The notes: generated by a model from the letters alone, not told the origin. Shown: positions 26,101 to 35,896, counted from the stretch's first letter. The stretch: 64,000 nucleotides of DNA from Clostridium sp. Marseille-P299 (GCF_900078195.1 NZ_FJVE01000006.1:374501-438500), one strand, 5' to 3'. Numbers and translations: made by a program.

Positions 26101-28065
26101 ATGAAAAAAATAATATTTAAAAAAATTCGCAATATATTTGCGATTTTATCACTAATTTTATTTGTTATTTTTACAGGAATAATATACTTTATTGAAAATA
26201 ATAAAATGCATAATGACCTCAACAGCATGATGGAGCAAGTAGAACAGCTATATTATAAGAGTTTAACTGATGCTCAAAAAACAAAAGAGCTATTAAAAAG
26301 TGACTTTCTAAATAGAGCTTATGCGATAGATTTTATGCTAGAGGATTATCCAATTGAAAACTGTACACAATCTACTTTGAACGAAATTAAGCGAATAATG
26401 GAAGTAGATGAAATTCATATCATTGATGGCACTGGGACAATCACTTTAAGTAGTGATGATGAGTATGTAGGATTAAATTTTATAAATTATGAGACTACAC
26501 GTAGATTCTGGAGACTATTTAAAAATGATAATATATGGGAGTATGTAATCGAATGGAATGGTCTAAGTATAAAAGATCAACAAACTAAATCTTATATAGG
26601 TATAAGATCAAATTCTGATAATTACTCCGTAATTCAAATCGGTATAAACGCTAATAAGTTAAACAATTTCTTAAAAGATACTTCGATACATTCCGCGGTA
26701 GAAAAAACCGTCACCTTAAAAACTAACGCAATTTTTATTGTTGATGAAAGCAGCGGAGAGTTAGAAGCAATCACGAAAAACAATGAGCAGACAATTGAGT
26801 TTGAGGATGTTTCTGATCAGAAAGAGTTTGTTAATGAATTAAAAAAATATTCAAAAATATCACATGCACAAATTAATGGTACAACAAAATATCTAGTAAC
26901 AAAAGTGATAAATGGTAAAATATTAGGTGCTTACACAGAGGCTAGTGTTGTTTACCTTGCGATATTAAAATCCATCATATTTGCATTTGTTGGTATTTGC
27001 ATCGTATTATTCTCCATGATGGCAATTATACAATATTGCCTTAAGAAGTATGTTATAGGCGACTTAGTTACTATAGAATCCGATATTCAAAAGCTTATGA
27101 TTGGAAACTATAACGTTGATTTTAATGTGGTGCATAATACAGAGTTTAGAAAACTTGCCCAAATGCTAAATGATTGGAGAGATAGTTATAAGAATAAATC
27201 CATGAGAATGAGTAGAATCATATCATCCATTGACAATCAAATTGCTGTTTTTGAATGTATTTCTCCGATTAAGCAAAACTTCTTTTCAAATAACATACAA
27301 GTTATTTTAGGAATTAATGATGAGTTATGGGATAAGGTTAAAAGAACTCCTAGTACCTTTAAGAGCTACATCAAAAGTTTAAGCCTTCTTGCGGATAGTA
27401 ATAACAATAATGTTATAAAAATAAATGATAATAAATATATCAATATTATATCCTTTGAGCAAAGTGAAGCTTTTTATGGAAGAATAACTGATATAACCTC
27501 AGAAGTAACAAGCAAACTTAAAATGCAAGAAGAACTTTTAGGAATACAAGAAAAATCCGAAACAGATAGTTTAACAAAATTACTAAACAGAAATGGATTG
27601 GAAAAGTGTGTTAAAGAATCCTTTGAGCAAAATCCAAAGGATGGTGTGCTGATCATATTTGACTTAGATAATTTTAAACGAGTAAATGATTCAGAAGGTC
27701 ATCCAATCGGAGATCTTGTTCTTCAAAATTTTGCGAAATGCCTTAAACATTCTTTTAGAAATGATGATATTATTGCGAGAATTGGCGGCGATGAATTTGT
27801 AGTTTTCTTAAAGACTAATATTCCTGCTAATACTCTAATTACAAAATTGGAAGATTTATTAAAAGTAGTTCGTCTCGAATTAAGTAAGTATTACAAGCTC
27901 TATGAACTTTCAACAAGTATTGGTGTTGCCTATATGGACGAACATGTAGATGGATATGAAGACCTTTATAAATGTGCAGATGTTGGATTATATATTGCAA
28001 AACAATCAGGAAAAGACCAATACTACATAAATGAGCAACACTTACGTAACATGAAAACTAATTAA
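26101..28065 (+). CDS. Membrane-bound diguanylate cyclase
   Basis: A 654-residue sensor enzyme that should make cyclic di-GMP from two GTP. Membrane helix 1 at about 14-32, an extracytoplasmic ligand domain (about 35-285), helix 2 at about 286-312, then a HAMP-like region and linker, and a GGDEF domain. The active site is GGDEF (in IIARIGGDEFVVF); the RxxD inhibitory site is intact as RNDD five residues before it. FDLDNFKRVND and the C-terminal SIGVAYMD are normal. ATG 26101 behind AAGGAG. Single gene, terminator follows. Confidence 0.92.
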   Translation: MKKIIFKKIRNIFAILSLILFVIFTGIIYFIENNKMHNDLNSMMEQVEQLYYKSLTDAQKTKELLKSDFLNRAYAIDFMLEDYPIENCTQSTLNEIKRIMEVDEIHIIDGTGTITLSSDDEYVGLNFINYETTRRFWRLFKNDNIWEYVIEWNGLSIKDQQTKSYIGIRSNSDNYSVIQIGINANKLNNFLKDTSIHSAVEKTVTLKTNAIFIVDESSGELEAITKNNEQTIEFEDVSDQKEFVNELKKYSKISHAQINGTTKYLVTKVINGKILGAYTEASVVYLAILKSIIFAFVGICIVLFSMMAIIQYCLKKYVIGDLVTIESDIQKLMIGNYNVDFNVVHNTEFRKLAQMLNDWRDSYKNKSMRMSRIISSIDNQIAVFECISPIKQNFFSNNIQVILGINDELWDKVKRTPSTFKSYIKSLSLLADSNNNNVIKINDNKYINIISFEQSEAFYGRITDITSEVTSKLKMQEELLGIQEKSETDSLTKLLNRNGLEKCVKESFEQNPKDGVLIIFDLDNFKRVNDSEGHPIGDLVLQNFAKCLKHSFRNDDIIARIGGDEFVVFLKTNIPANTLITKLEDLLKVVRLELSKYYKLYELSTSIGVAYMDEHVDGYEDLYKCADVGLYIAKQSGKDQYYINEQHLRNMKTN

Positions 28066-28162
28066 CCTGGCTGTAGCAACATTGTGATAAAAGAAGATTT
28101 CTAGATTCATAAAATTTATTCATTATTAAAACTTGAAACACTATAAATATCAATAATAAGCT

Positions 28163-28211
28163 AAAATCCTATGAAGAAAGAGAATTTTCTCTTATTTCAT
28201 AGGATTTTTTA
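28163..28211 (+). terminator. Terminator after the diguanylate cyclase
   Basis: AAAATCCTATGAA...TTCATAGGATTTTTT with a second inner stem AGAGAA/TTCTCT. Confidence 0.8.
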
Positions 28212-28307
28212 GCTGTAGTGGTGCACTGTTCTTTTCATGACACTCTTCTTTTTATTGCACTGTTATTTTTAGTATTCTGTCTTTTTTATTGCACCTTTCA
28301 TCTTACC

Positions 28308-29168
28308 TTATTCGTAAAATTTACAAAGTGCCTGCGTACCTAAATCTCCTAATCCCGCTTCTTCTAAGGTACAATACATATCAAGCACCTGCTTTAATAC
28401 TCCAAGGTCAAGAGAAGTTGTCTCAGCTTCTTCTTTCGCAATTTTTAAATCCTTTATCATATGTTTTATATAAAATCCAGGATCAAAATCTTCTTTTAAC
28501 ATTCTAGGTGCGTTATTTGTCATTTGCCAGCTACCTGCTGCTCCCTTGCTAATACTATCTAGCATTGTTTGAATATCAAGACCAGTTCTTTTTGCATAAG
28601 CCATCGCTTCGCATACGCCCGCGATTGTTCCGGCAATTGCTATCTGATTGGCCATTTTAGTATGTTGTCCATTCCCTGGCTTACCTTCATAAACAATTGT
28701 AGTTCCCATGGCTGAAAAAATCTCCTGGCATGCGATAAAGTCCTCTTCCTCTCCACCTACCATGATTGATAAGGTGCCATTCATAGCTCCAACATCACCA
28801 CCAGAAACTGGCGCATCCAAAGCTCTTAGCCCTTTTTCTTTGGCTTCTTCATATATTCTAACCGATAATTTGGGACTTGTCGTAGTCATATCAATTAAGT
28901 ATGCTCCAGCTTTTGCATTATTTAAAATACCTGCTTCACCGAAATATACTTCCTCCACATCCTTTGGATAACCTACAATGGTTATAATTGCATCTTTATC
29001 ACGTGCACATTCTGCGATACTCTCACACCAAATAGCACCTTTATTAATTACATCTTCAACTTTTTCTTTATTTCTAGCATAGATACTTACTTCAAATCCA
29101 TGTTTCATTAAATTATAAACCATAGACTTTCCCATAACACCTACGCCAATAAAACCTAACTTTTTCAT
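28308..29168 (-). CDS. Beta-hydroxyacid dehydrogenase (3-hydroxyisobutyrate / tartronate semialdehyde type)
   Basis: A 286-residue NAD(P)-dependent dehydrogenase. Rossmann motif GFIGVGVMGKSM, substrate block DAPVSGGDVGAMNGTLSIMVGG, catalytic Lys in GQHTKMANQI (about residue 170), C-terminal block DFDPGFYIKHMIKDL. Full length. Substrate cannot be fixed; GarR/GlxR and 3-hydroxyisobutyrate dehydrogenases are the nearest named types. It begins 17 bases after a tiny zinc-ribbon gene, behind TTAGGAGG, so the three small leftward genes may be co-transcribed. Confidence 0.9.
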   Translation of the reverse strand: MKKLGFIGVGVMGKSMVYNLMKHGFEVSIYARNKEKVEDVINKGAIWCESIAECARDKDAIITIVGYPKDVEEVYFGEAGILNNAKAGAYLIDMTTTSPKLSVRIYEEAKEKGLRALDAPVSGGDVGAMNGTLSIMVGGEEEDFIACQEIFSAMGTTIVYEGKPGNGQHTKMANQIAIAGTIAGVCEAMAYAKRTGLDIQTMLDSISKGAAGSWQMTNNAPRMLKEDFDPGFYIKHMIKDLKIAKEEAETTSLDLGVLKQVLDMYCTLEEAGLGDLGTQALCKFYE

Positions 29169-29185
29169 ATTTACCTCCTAAGATT

Positions 29186-29320
29186 TCAAATAAGGGCATT
29201 GCTATCCAGAAAATTTCTACAGTATTCGCACTCCGTAACCTTCCCTTTGATAACCTTATTTTTTCCGCCACAGCTAGTGCATGCAACAACGATTTCTTCT
29301 GGCTTTGATTCGTTACTCAT
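29186..29320 (-). CDS. Zinc-ribbon mini-protein (44 residues)
   Basis: A 44-codon gene with two Cys pairs spaced as in a zinc ribbon: ACTSCGG and ECEYCRN. Its ATG overlaps the stop of the preceding small membrane-protein gene (ATGA), and it has no ribosome site of its own, so it depends on coupled translation. Alternatively the two were once one protein, now split by a frameshift; zinc-ribbon plus membrane-helix proteins are common. Confidence 0.55.
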   Translation of the reverse strand: MSNESKPEEIVVACTSCGGKNKVIKGKVTECEYCRNFLDSNALI

Positions 29321-29622
29321 ATTGTATTGTATAAATACATTAGAGCGAGCTTTTGGAAATGCAACACATCTTTCATTATTAACATATACCCATTTTCATT
29401 TGATGTATTTGTAGAATCCGTTGAAAATATTATAGCATAAACTATGGCTATAAATATATATATGATTCCCGTATTTCTTAATCCCTTGCCTTCATTTAAT
29501 AAATCATATTCATTACCCACCAATCTTTTATGCAGATAATAAAGCCCAAGTGGTGGCAAAAACAACATACAAATTATTATTTTTGGCACTGAATGTAATT
29601 CATTCTTTTGTTCATTATTCAT
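29317..29622 (-). CDS. Small membrane protein
   Basis: A 101-residue protein with two membrane segments: VPKIIICMLFLPPLGLYYL and TGIIYIFIAIVYAIIF, separated by a charged loop with GNEYDLLNEGKGLRN. GGGGAGGAC stands ahead of the ATG. Unknown function. The C-terminal tail after residue 70 is unlike the rest and may be off-frame sequence. Confidence 0.6.
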   Translation of the reverse strand: MNNEQKNELHSVPKIIICMLFLPPLGLYYLHKRLVGNEYDLLNEGKGLRNTGIIYIFIAIVYAIIFSTDSTNTSNENGYMLIMKDVLHFQKLALMYLYNTI

Positions 29623-29753
29623 CTTAAGCGTCCTCCCCTAACCTATCCCCTATTTATTCGTTAATCCTACCTTATTATACCTATTTTTGTATTTATTGTA
29701 AATATAATAAACTTTTTTACAAATTTATAAATTATAACTAAAAATATCAAAAA

Positions 29754-29786
29754 AGGAAGTTAAGAGTAATTCATCTCAAACTTCCT
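29754..29786 (-). terminator. Terminator of the amidase gene
   Basis: Leftward stem AGGAAGTTTGAG / CTCTTAACTTCCT followed by TTTTTTGAT. Confidence 0.8.
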
Positions 29787-29816
29787 GTCTTTCATTATAT
29801 TAAAGAATAGACTGTA

Positions 29817-31277
29817 TTAATATTTCAATACTCTTGCAATCCTTCTCCCAATATAAAGCGCTGTAAAATCATCAAAAGCTGTAAGACATAAACCATATGG
29901 CTTATTGATTGGAATTTCAGGCGCTTTATAATGCTCTTTTGTAAAAGGCAGCGCAACGACTGGATATCCCACATAATGTGGCGTCGTATTTGAACGAAAT
30001 AGTATTGCATTGTATTGTTTCCATTCTATATTTAAGCGTTTTCTTAAATCCTCACGCTCTTTTAGTGCTTGTCTATATTTTTCCTCATCTAGGCATCCAC
30101 TTGTATTCATTTCAGCGTCTTCTAAATAAATTTGTCCATACTTTAATGCTTGCTTTGCATGTACATGATTAAATTCTATAATATCCTTCAAACATTTAAT
30201 TGGAAAAGAGCTTGGTAATGATGCTAAATAACGATTCATTGCATACTTAAATTCATATCTCATAATCGTTCTATTAGATTCTGTGATTGGAATTGTAATT
30301 TCTGTTATAGTTGCTCCAGCCTCCCTTAAAGCACCAATAAGTGCATCACTTTGCCTTTTATCATTTTCCGATAATTTTTCATTTCCCAGCATGTTAACAG
30401 CAAAATGCATGTCTTTTAAAGAATCGTTAATGGGCTCTTTCATAACTCGCTGAAAAATGCCTGGATTCTTACTATCACTATCATATCCACTGCGAAGGCA
30501 ATCATATATTAACGCTGCATCCTCTATTGTCCTTACCATTGGTCCTACAGTATCTAACGTGAAACTAATTGGTATAATCCCTTCTAGCGAAACTTTCCCA
30601 AAAGGTGGTCGAAAGCCAACAATGTCTGCCTGTAACGACGGTGCAATGATAGAATTGCTTGTATCCGTTCCAATGGAGGCCGCACAAAATCCTGCAGACA
30701 CAGCCACGGCTGAACCAGTACTTGAACCATAAGGGTCTACTTCTTTGCCAAATGCTGATTTTACTTGTCCACCTCTAGCGCTATAGCCTCCTGGCATATT
30801 TTTTGTTGTATAATTTGCTAGTTCTGTTAAATTTGTTTTTCCAAGTATAATTGCGCCATTCTCTTTTAAATATTTTACAATTTTAGCATCTCGCTTCGTT
30901 TTTAGCTCTGCCAAAGATAATGCCCCTGCAGTTGTATGCAAATTTCCATCTGTCTCTATGTTATCTTTTAGTAAAATAGGAATACCATAAAGGGGCTTAT
31001 CTCTATCATATTTTAAATCCTCTTGCATTTGCACTGCAATCCTTCGTGCATCTTCATTAATCTGCGCAACACTATTTAGTCCATCTTTTCCGGTATCATA
31101 TTTCTGAATCCTAAAAAGATAGGCTTCCACTAATTCAGGTATAGAAATTTTTTTATTTATTAACATCTCCCGTAAAGTAAGAACAGAGAAACCTGCGATT
31201 CCTTGTTCTTTTCGATTCGTTAGTTTATTTTTATTAATTAATTCATCCGATGAGGTTCTATTGGAACCATAATTCAT
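29817..31277 (-). CDS. Amidase-signature family protein
   Basis: A 486-residue amidohydrolase of the GatA/amidase-signature family. Catalytic Lys in GIPILLKDNIET, cis-Ser region YGSSTGSAVAVSAGF, and the Ser nucleophile in GTDTSNSI. The usual DTGGSIR motif is changed to DTSNSII, so substrate or activity may differ. No GatB/GatC beside it, so it is not the tRNA amidotransferase. I start at ATG 31277, eight bases after GGAGG. It follows the nucleotidyltransferase-like gene by about 30 bases and is probably co-transcribed. Confidence 0.85.
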   Translation of the reverse strand: MNYGSNRTSSDELINKNKLTNRKEQGIAGFSVLTLREMLINKKISIPELVEAYLFRIQKYDTGKDGLNSVAQINEDARRIAVQMQEDLKYDRDKPLYGIPILLKDNIETDGNLHTTAGALSLAELKTKRDAKIVKYLKENGAIILGKTNLTELANYTTKNMPGGYSARGGQVKSAFGKEVDPYGSSTGSAVAVSAGFCAASIGTDTSNSIIAPSLQADIVGFRPPFGKVSLEGIIPISFTLDTVGPMVRTIEDAALIYDCLRSGYDSDSKNPGIFQRVMKEPINDSLKDMHFAVNMLGNEKLSENDKRQSDALIGALREAGATITEITIPITESNRTIMRYEFKYAMNRYLASLPSSFPIKCLKDIIEFNHVHAKQALKYGQIYLEDAEMNTSGCLDEEKYRQALKEREDLRKRLNIEWKQYNAILFRSNTTPHYVGYPVVALPFTKEHYKAPEIPINKPYGLCLTAFDDFTALYIGRRIARVLKY

Positions 31278-31351
31278 GTAATCTTCCTCCAGCACTGACA
31301 TTTAAATTTAGTCTGCCAATTGTCGCAAAAAATATTCCATCGTAAGTTCTG

Positions 31352-32155
31352 CTATTCGCTCTGGATAAATAACATTTTTAGTGAAACATGCCTCTTTCGC
31401 ATCTTGCAAAATAAAGGCATGCATCGTTTCATCGTAAGTTCAATATTATTAAAATCTGCTGTTGTAAAATATGAAAGTAAATGCTGTTGCTTTTCTTTTG
31501 GTACACAATACTTTACTTTTGTCTCCCATGCACCATAATCAAGAGTATCGTATTGAGAAAGGAGTAAATCCACATGAGCATGAAATATTACATCCATATT
31601 TTTAAGCAATTTAAACATGTCTTTTCGTTTAAAATACTTTATTAACATCTCCGCATGAAACCAATAAGTATCCATTGCTCTTACCAAGTCTGGTAACTGG
31701 TTATCGGTCCGTAATCCTTGGTCTAGTAAAGCCCCTACTTCTCCAGTACGATCAAATATAATATGTTCCCTTGTACACCCTTTTAAATGTTGTCTGCACA
31801 TCCATTCCAAAGGATAATTCTGATTTAAAACAAAGAAATCGAACTGATGTAGATTTTCACCAAGCTTCATTACACTACAGTAATTCTTAAAATACTTATC
31901 ATTAAAACTTTCCGCCCAAAATATTAATAAATCGTCACAAGCGTTTCTAAGTATATTTGGAACATCGGCAGAAAACTCTTCAAAATACTTATCTTCAACT
32001 AAAAATACTGGATCATAGTCTGAGTAGCTATCTTGCATATTTCTACTAATTGAACCGTAGTGCCATCCACCTTTGCATCTAGCATCTTCTTTTAACTGAT
32101 TTACTACAATTTCGAATGCCTGGACCAAGTCTTGATGCATAGAATCTCCTCTCAT
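31352..32155 (-). CDS. Nucleotidyltransferase, aminoglycoside 6-adenylyltransferase-like, frameshifted near the end
   Basis: A 267-residue frame resembling ANT(6)/AadE-type enzymes. The nucleotide-transfer motif is GSISRNMQDSYSDYDPVF (Gly-Ser and Asp-x-Asp, about residues 34-48), with a helical C-terminal half (YWFHAEMLIKYFKRKDMFKLL). Around 31430 the coding seems to slip: the annotated end (CKMRKRHVSLKMLF) looks unlike protein, while the neighbouring frame continues with TMHAFILQDAKEACFTKN and ends ...EYFLRQLAD, stop at 31308. So either a one-base indel or a sequencing error. Full product would be about 280 residues, the family length. Function as a resistance enzyme is inference. Confidence 0.75.
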   Translation of the reverse strand: MRGDSMHQDLVQAFEIVVNQLKEDARCKGGWHYGSISRNMQDSYSDYDPVFLVEDKYFEEFSADVPNILRNACDDLLIFWAESFNDKYFKNYCSVMKLGENLHQFDFFVLNQNYPLEWMCRQHLKGCTREHIIFDRTGEVGALLDQGLRTDNQLPDLVRAMDTYWFHAEMLIKYFKRKDMFKLLKNMDVIFHAHVDLLLSQYDTLDYGAWETKVKYCVPKEKQQHLLSYFTTADFNNIELTMKRCMPLFCKMRKRHVSLKMLFIQSE

Positions 32156-32173
32156 ATGGACAAACTATAAAAA

Positions 32174-32428
32174 CTATTTATTGATTACATATTTCGCTCT
32201 CTCATAATCTTTCTTATGTACATAAATTATATATTCATATGCTTTTTCCATATTCTGTCCTAACGTCCCAGTTCTTGCTCTTTCACTCATAAATGGGGAT
32301 GAACTATTTCTATTTATAACTTTCGTTATATATTTAATGTTCTCAGCTTTTAAGGCATTTCTTATTTCTGCTTGTTCCTTCATTGAAAATGTAATACATA
32401 ATTCTTTACGATTAAATATTGTAATCAT
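32174..32428 (-). CDS. Small DUF2007-like protein
   Basis: An 84-residue protein (CITFSMKEQAEIRNALKAENIKY, later AYEYIIYVHKKDYERAKYVI) with the beta-alpha-beta pattern of small putative signal-transducing DUF2007 proteins. AGGAGGAC precedes the ATG. It lies 18 bases upstream of the nucleotidyltransferase gene, likely the same operon. Confidence 0.65.
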   Translation of the reverse strand: MITIFNRKELCITFSMKEQAEIRNALKAENIKYITKVINRNSSSPFMSERARTGTLGQNMEKAYEYIIYVHKKDYERAKYVINK

Positions 32429-32582
32429 TATTGTCCTCCTATTTTATCTCTATGAGAATAATTGCTTAGTTTCAGAAGTTTATTGTTGTATTAATTTTCC
32501 ACCTTTATCCATGTTATGTCAATATATATTATTTAGTTTTATAACTGGCTATTTGCTATATATACCTTTATTTCCTATTATT

Positions 32583-32629
32583 AAAAAAAGACGTGTACCA
32601 CAGGGAAATCCCCGAATAGTACACGTCTT
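32583..32629 (-). terminator. Terminator downstream of the YhgE/Pip gene
   Basis: Leftward: AAGACGTGTAC pairs with GTACACGTCTT, followed by seven Ts. Confidence 0.8.
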
Positions 32630-32750
32630 ATTTGCTTACCTAAGTATTTTAGAATTCATTTAATATAGATTGTTCATAAACATATTTGGTTACACAATTT
32701 CTGTGTATCCATATTTCATCTTCGTTTATTACTACATACTATGATATGTT

Positions 32751-35120
32751 TTAGTTTGTTTCTGCATAATCATAATTTGTATCAAATAACTTTTGATTGT
32801 CATCTAACTGAGAGATTCCAGCTTTGTGATGTTTCACAATAATATCCATTGCAAGTAATAGTAAGGCAATTGATACAACAGCGATTCCAATTAAGACACC
32901 CATATTATTAATAAATGTACTTGTTCCAAGTCCACCACTAATTGCCTGTCTGAAACCATTAATAGCATAGCTCATTGGTAAAAATGGATGAATCACATTG
33001 AAGAACTTAGCTGTTAACTGCATTGGGAATGTTCCGCCTGAACCTGCTAATTGTAATACAAGTAATATCATCGCAACAAAACGTCCTGGGTTATCAAATG
33101 CCATTGCTAATACCATGATTAAGAACATAAATGCATATGCAGTTACAAGTGCCATAACAAAGTATTGTAAAAGGTTATTCGTTGTTATTCCAAGCAATAA
33201 CATGATTCCTGTTTCAAGGAGTGCCATTGCTGTCGCAGCAACAAACCCTACTGATAACTTACTTAACCACCATTGTACACTTGATTTACCTTCCATAGCA
33301 ACTTTTCTAATTGGATAGATGAAATTAAAGATCATACATCCAACATAAAGTGATAAGGATAATACATATGGTGCAAGTGCATGACCATAATTAGGCACAT
33401 CACTATATTTTATCTGAGTTATGGTATCAGGGGCAGCAATCATATCAATAGAAGCGTCAGAGATTTCTATTGAACCTACTTTAGAGCTTCCCTCTGTTAA
33501 ACCAGTATTTAATTCACTAGCACCAGCAGCTAAATCTGTTAATCCCTGATCTAATTGATTGGAACCATCCGCTAACTTTGTAGCACCATCATGAATTTGA
33601 GTTGCTCCATCTGCTAACTGTGTAACACCTGCTTTTAATGTAGCATTATTGGCAGTAAGTTTATCTAATCCACTCATTAAAGAGTTCGTACCACCTGCTA
33701 AAGAAGTCACTGCTTGTGTAAGTTTTGGTGAATTTGCATTTAACTTATTTAAACCAATTGTTAACTGTGCAACTCCACTCGTATATGTTTTAACTCCCGT
33801 TTGCAATGTTTTTGCACCATCGCTTAATTCTTGTAATTTGCTCATTAATTGAGGTGCTGTAGTTGATATACCACTTAATTGATCTGAAATCGCTTGTGTT
33901 CCATTCACTAAAGCTGGGGTTTGCTTTGCTAGTGAGTTTAATCCACCGTCAATTTGATTCACAGCGTTTCCAACCGTTGTATATCCATCAATTAATTGAG
34001 ATGCTTTTTCAAGAACAGCTGCCTGTTGTTCTTTTGACATTGCATTAAATACATCTTTATTTAACATTTGCTTTAATGCGCTAATACTATCTGAATCAGG
34101 AATACCAGCCGCTAATTGAGAGGTTGCCCCTTTTAGCTGATTGATTGCATTATCCGCAGCAGACATACCTTCTGCAAGTTTTTTTACACTGCCACTATTT
34201 TTACTAAGACTCTCTAATGTACTACCAAGTTGTTCTGGAATCATTTGAACTCCTTCTACCACCTGATTGAGACCCTCATTAATTGCAGCAGAGTTCTTAT
34301 TTAATTGATTTGCTCCAGTAGCAGCTGTTTTTACACCTGATGTATATTCATTCATTCCGCTCTCAAATTGGTTTAAACCAGAATTTAACTCAGATGCCCC
34401 AGCTTTTACTGCATCAACACCATCAATATATTGGCTAAGTCCAAGACTTAAAGTATTCGTTCCATCACTAAAAGTAAGGCTTGCATCCGCAAGTTTTGCT
34501 AGGTTGGTTGAAATTTCCTTGTTTCCGTCTTTTACTTTATCAATACCATCTTTTAATTGAGCGGAACCATCTGCTGCCGCAGTAAATCCACCACTAACAT
34601 TGGTTAACTGATCAAAAATTGCGCTAGCATATGCCTTTGTTACTTGTTCAGATACTTCACTTTTTAACTCTTTAACGGCCTGCTCGCCAATTACTTCACC
34701 TAAGTAGTTCAAAGAACCATTGGTTTCATATTCTATGTTCATTTTTTCTGGATTATCAGACAACACAGTTGCTGCATTCGCAGAGAAATTTTCAGGTAAT
34801 GTTATTACCATGTAGTATTCCTTGTTCTCTAATCCCTTTTTTGCATCTTCTGCACTTACAAAATGCCATTCTAGTAAATCATTTTCTTTTAATTGATCAA
34901 TGACCTGCGCTCCAACCGATAATGTCTGGCCTTCAAAATCCACTGACTTATCTTCGTTTACTACAGCAATTGGTAAATGCTGTGTCATTCCATATGGATC
35001 CCACATGGATTTTAGAAAAAAGGAAGCGTACAACATTGGAATAAAACAAATGACCACAAAGGAAAGTAATAATATTTTATTTTTCCTTATCTTCTTCCAT
35101 TCTGTCTTGATCATTTCCAT
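32751..35120 (-). CDS. YhgE/Pip-domain membrane protein
   Basis: A 789-residue protein: one N-terminal membrane helix (KILLLSFVVICFIPMLYASFF), a conserved YhgE N-domain (DPYGMTQHLPIAVVNEDKSVDFEGQ), a long extracytoplasmic region (about 190-570) of helical repeats of the type LADGATQIHDGATKLADGS, and a C-terminal ABC-2-like block of about six helices. Relatives include phage-infection protein Pip and EsaA-like type VII secretion components. Its start lies inside the Rrf2 gene's tail (44-base overlap), so translation is coupled and the regulator probably controls it. Confidence 0.88.
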   Translation of the reverse strand: MEMIKTEWKKIRKNKILLLSFVVICFIPMLYASFFLKSMWDPYGMTQHLPIAVVNEDKSVDFEGQTLSVGAQVIDQLKENDLLEWHFVSAEDAKKGLENKEYYMVITLPENFSANAATVLSDNPEKMNIEYETNGSLNYLGEVIGEQAVKELKSEVSEQVTKAYASAIFDQLTNVSGGFTAAADGSAQLKDGIDKVKDGNKEISTNLAKLADASLTFSDGTNTLSLGLSQYIDGVDAVKAGASELNSGLNQFESGMNEYTSGVKTAATGANQLNKNSAAINEGLNQVVEGVQMIPEQLGSTLESLSKNSGSVKKLAEGMSAADNAINQLKGATSQLAAGIPDSDSISALKQMLNKDVFNAMSKEQQAAVLEKASQLIDGYTTVGNAVNQIDGGLNSLAKQTPALVNGTQAISDQLSGISTTAPQLMSKLQELSDGAKTLQTGVKTYTSGVAQLTIGLNKLNANSPKLTQAVTSLAGGTNSLMSGLDKLTANNATLKAGVTQLADGATQIHDGATKLADGSNQLDQGLTDLAAGASELNTGLTEGSSKVGSIEISDASIDMIAAPDTITQIKYSDVPNYGHALAPYVLSLSLYVGCMIFNFIYPIRKVAMEGKSSVQWWLSKLSVGFVAATAMALLETGIMLLLGITTNNLLQYFVMALVTAYAFMFLIMVLAMAFDNPGRFVAMILLVLQLAGSGGTFPMQLTAKFFNVIHPFLPMSYAINGFRQAISGGLGTSTFINNMGVLIGIAVVSIALLLLAMDIIVKHHKAGISQLDDNQKLFDTNYDYAETN

Positions 35121-35631
35121 AAATATTTTTCATCACCTTTCTAATCAATAACTCCCGTCGTTCCTCAGAATGATTCCAATTGATAGGCAGGATTTTTTTA
35201 TTACCCAGTGCTTCCTGAAGGAGTTGATGTACTGTTTTGCTACGTAAAGCTTCTCTCCACAATACATCTGCTTGGGCAAAAGCATTTCTTAACACAACTG
35301 TTCCTTGATTTGCTATTGCCTGATTATCCGCAAATACTTCATCAATTAATCCTGTATCTGGATAGGTCTCAATTGGTCCTTCCAACGCTTCGACAATTTG
35401 AAGTAGATTAATTTCTGAAGAATCACGTGCTAAAGAAAAACCTCCGTTGTTACCAGAAACCGATTGTACTAAATTAGCAACCACAAGTTTTCTGATAATT
35501 TTCTTTGTATAAGTTAAAGAACCTTTCAGCCTCTTATGAATCTCGAAGGAAGCCACTGGAATACTCGGATCCTGTGTTGCTAATAAAGCAATAATGCAAA
35601 TAGCTTGCTCGATACCTCTGGTTAATTTCAT
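35077..35631 (-). CDS. Rrf2-family transcription regulator
   Basis: A 184-residue winged-helix regulator. Rrf2 pattern: GIEQAICIIALLAT, VASFEIHKRLKGSLTYTKKIIRKLVVANLVQS, GNNGGFSLAR, INLLQIVEALEG. The three-Cys Fe-S loop of IscR/NsrR is absent, so it probably senses something other than an Fe-S cluster. It is first in an operon with the YhgE/Pip gene. Strong promoter at 35692-35720 and palindrome TCCATTATGGA at 35661-35671 suggest autoregulation. Confidence 0.85.
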   Translation of the reverse strand: MKLTRGIEQAICIIALLATQDPSIPVASFEIHKRLKGSLTYTKKIIRKLVVANLVQSVSGNNGGFSLARDSSEINLLQIVEALEGPIETYPDTGLIDEVFADNQAIANQGTVVLRNAFAQADVLWREALRSKTVHQLLQEALGNKKILPINWNHSEERRELLIRKVMKNIYGNDQDRMEEDKEK

Positions 35632-35660
35632 CTTCTCATCTCCTTTGACGATATCTTTTA

Positions 35661-35671
35661 TCCATTATGGA
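35661..35671. promoter_or_regulatory. Candidate operator of the Rrf2 gene
   Basis: 11-base palindrome TCCATTATGGA between the promoter and the start codon of the Rrf2 gene, about 20 bases past the -10 box. Placement fits a repressor site. Confidence 0.4.
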
Positions 35672-35691
35672 CATTTCGTATCCACGTTGAG

Positions 35692-35720
35692 ATAATACTC
35701 CTTTCTTTTTTTCTTGTCAA
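35692..35720 (-). promoter_or_regulatory. SigA-type promoter of the Rrf2-YhgE operon
   Basis: Read leftward: TTGACA, 17 bases, TATTAT. Start of transcription expected near 35685. Confidence 0.7.
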
Positions 35721-35896
35721 GTACGAAAATATATTTTTTTGACCATCATAGTATATGCGTGTTTTTAAAAATTGTTGTGCATTTCCAAACTAATTTTATT
35801 AAAATAGGCTCTATTATTAATAAAATTGTAATGACAATACAAAGTTTTCACCAAACATAAAGTTTTATACTTGGAGTAATCATCTCCGCTATAACT

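Noticed and set aside
29817..31277. GatA subunit of the tRNA amidotransferase
   Set aside because: No gatB or gatC next to it, and the DTGGSIR motif is altered.
32337..32663. 108-codon rightward frame
   Set aside because: Overlaps a supported leftward gene and a terminator; composition typical of chance frames in AT-rich DNA.
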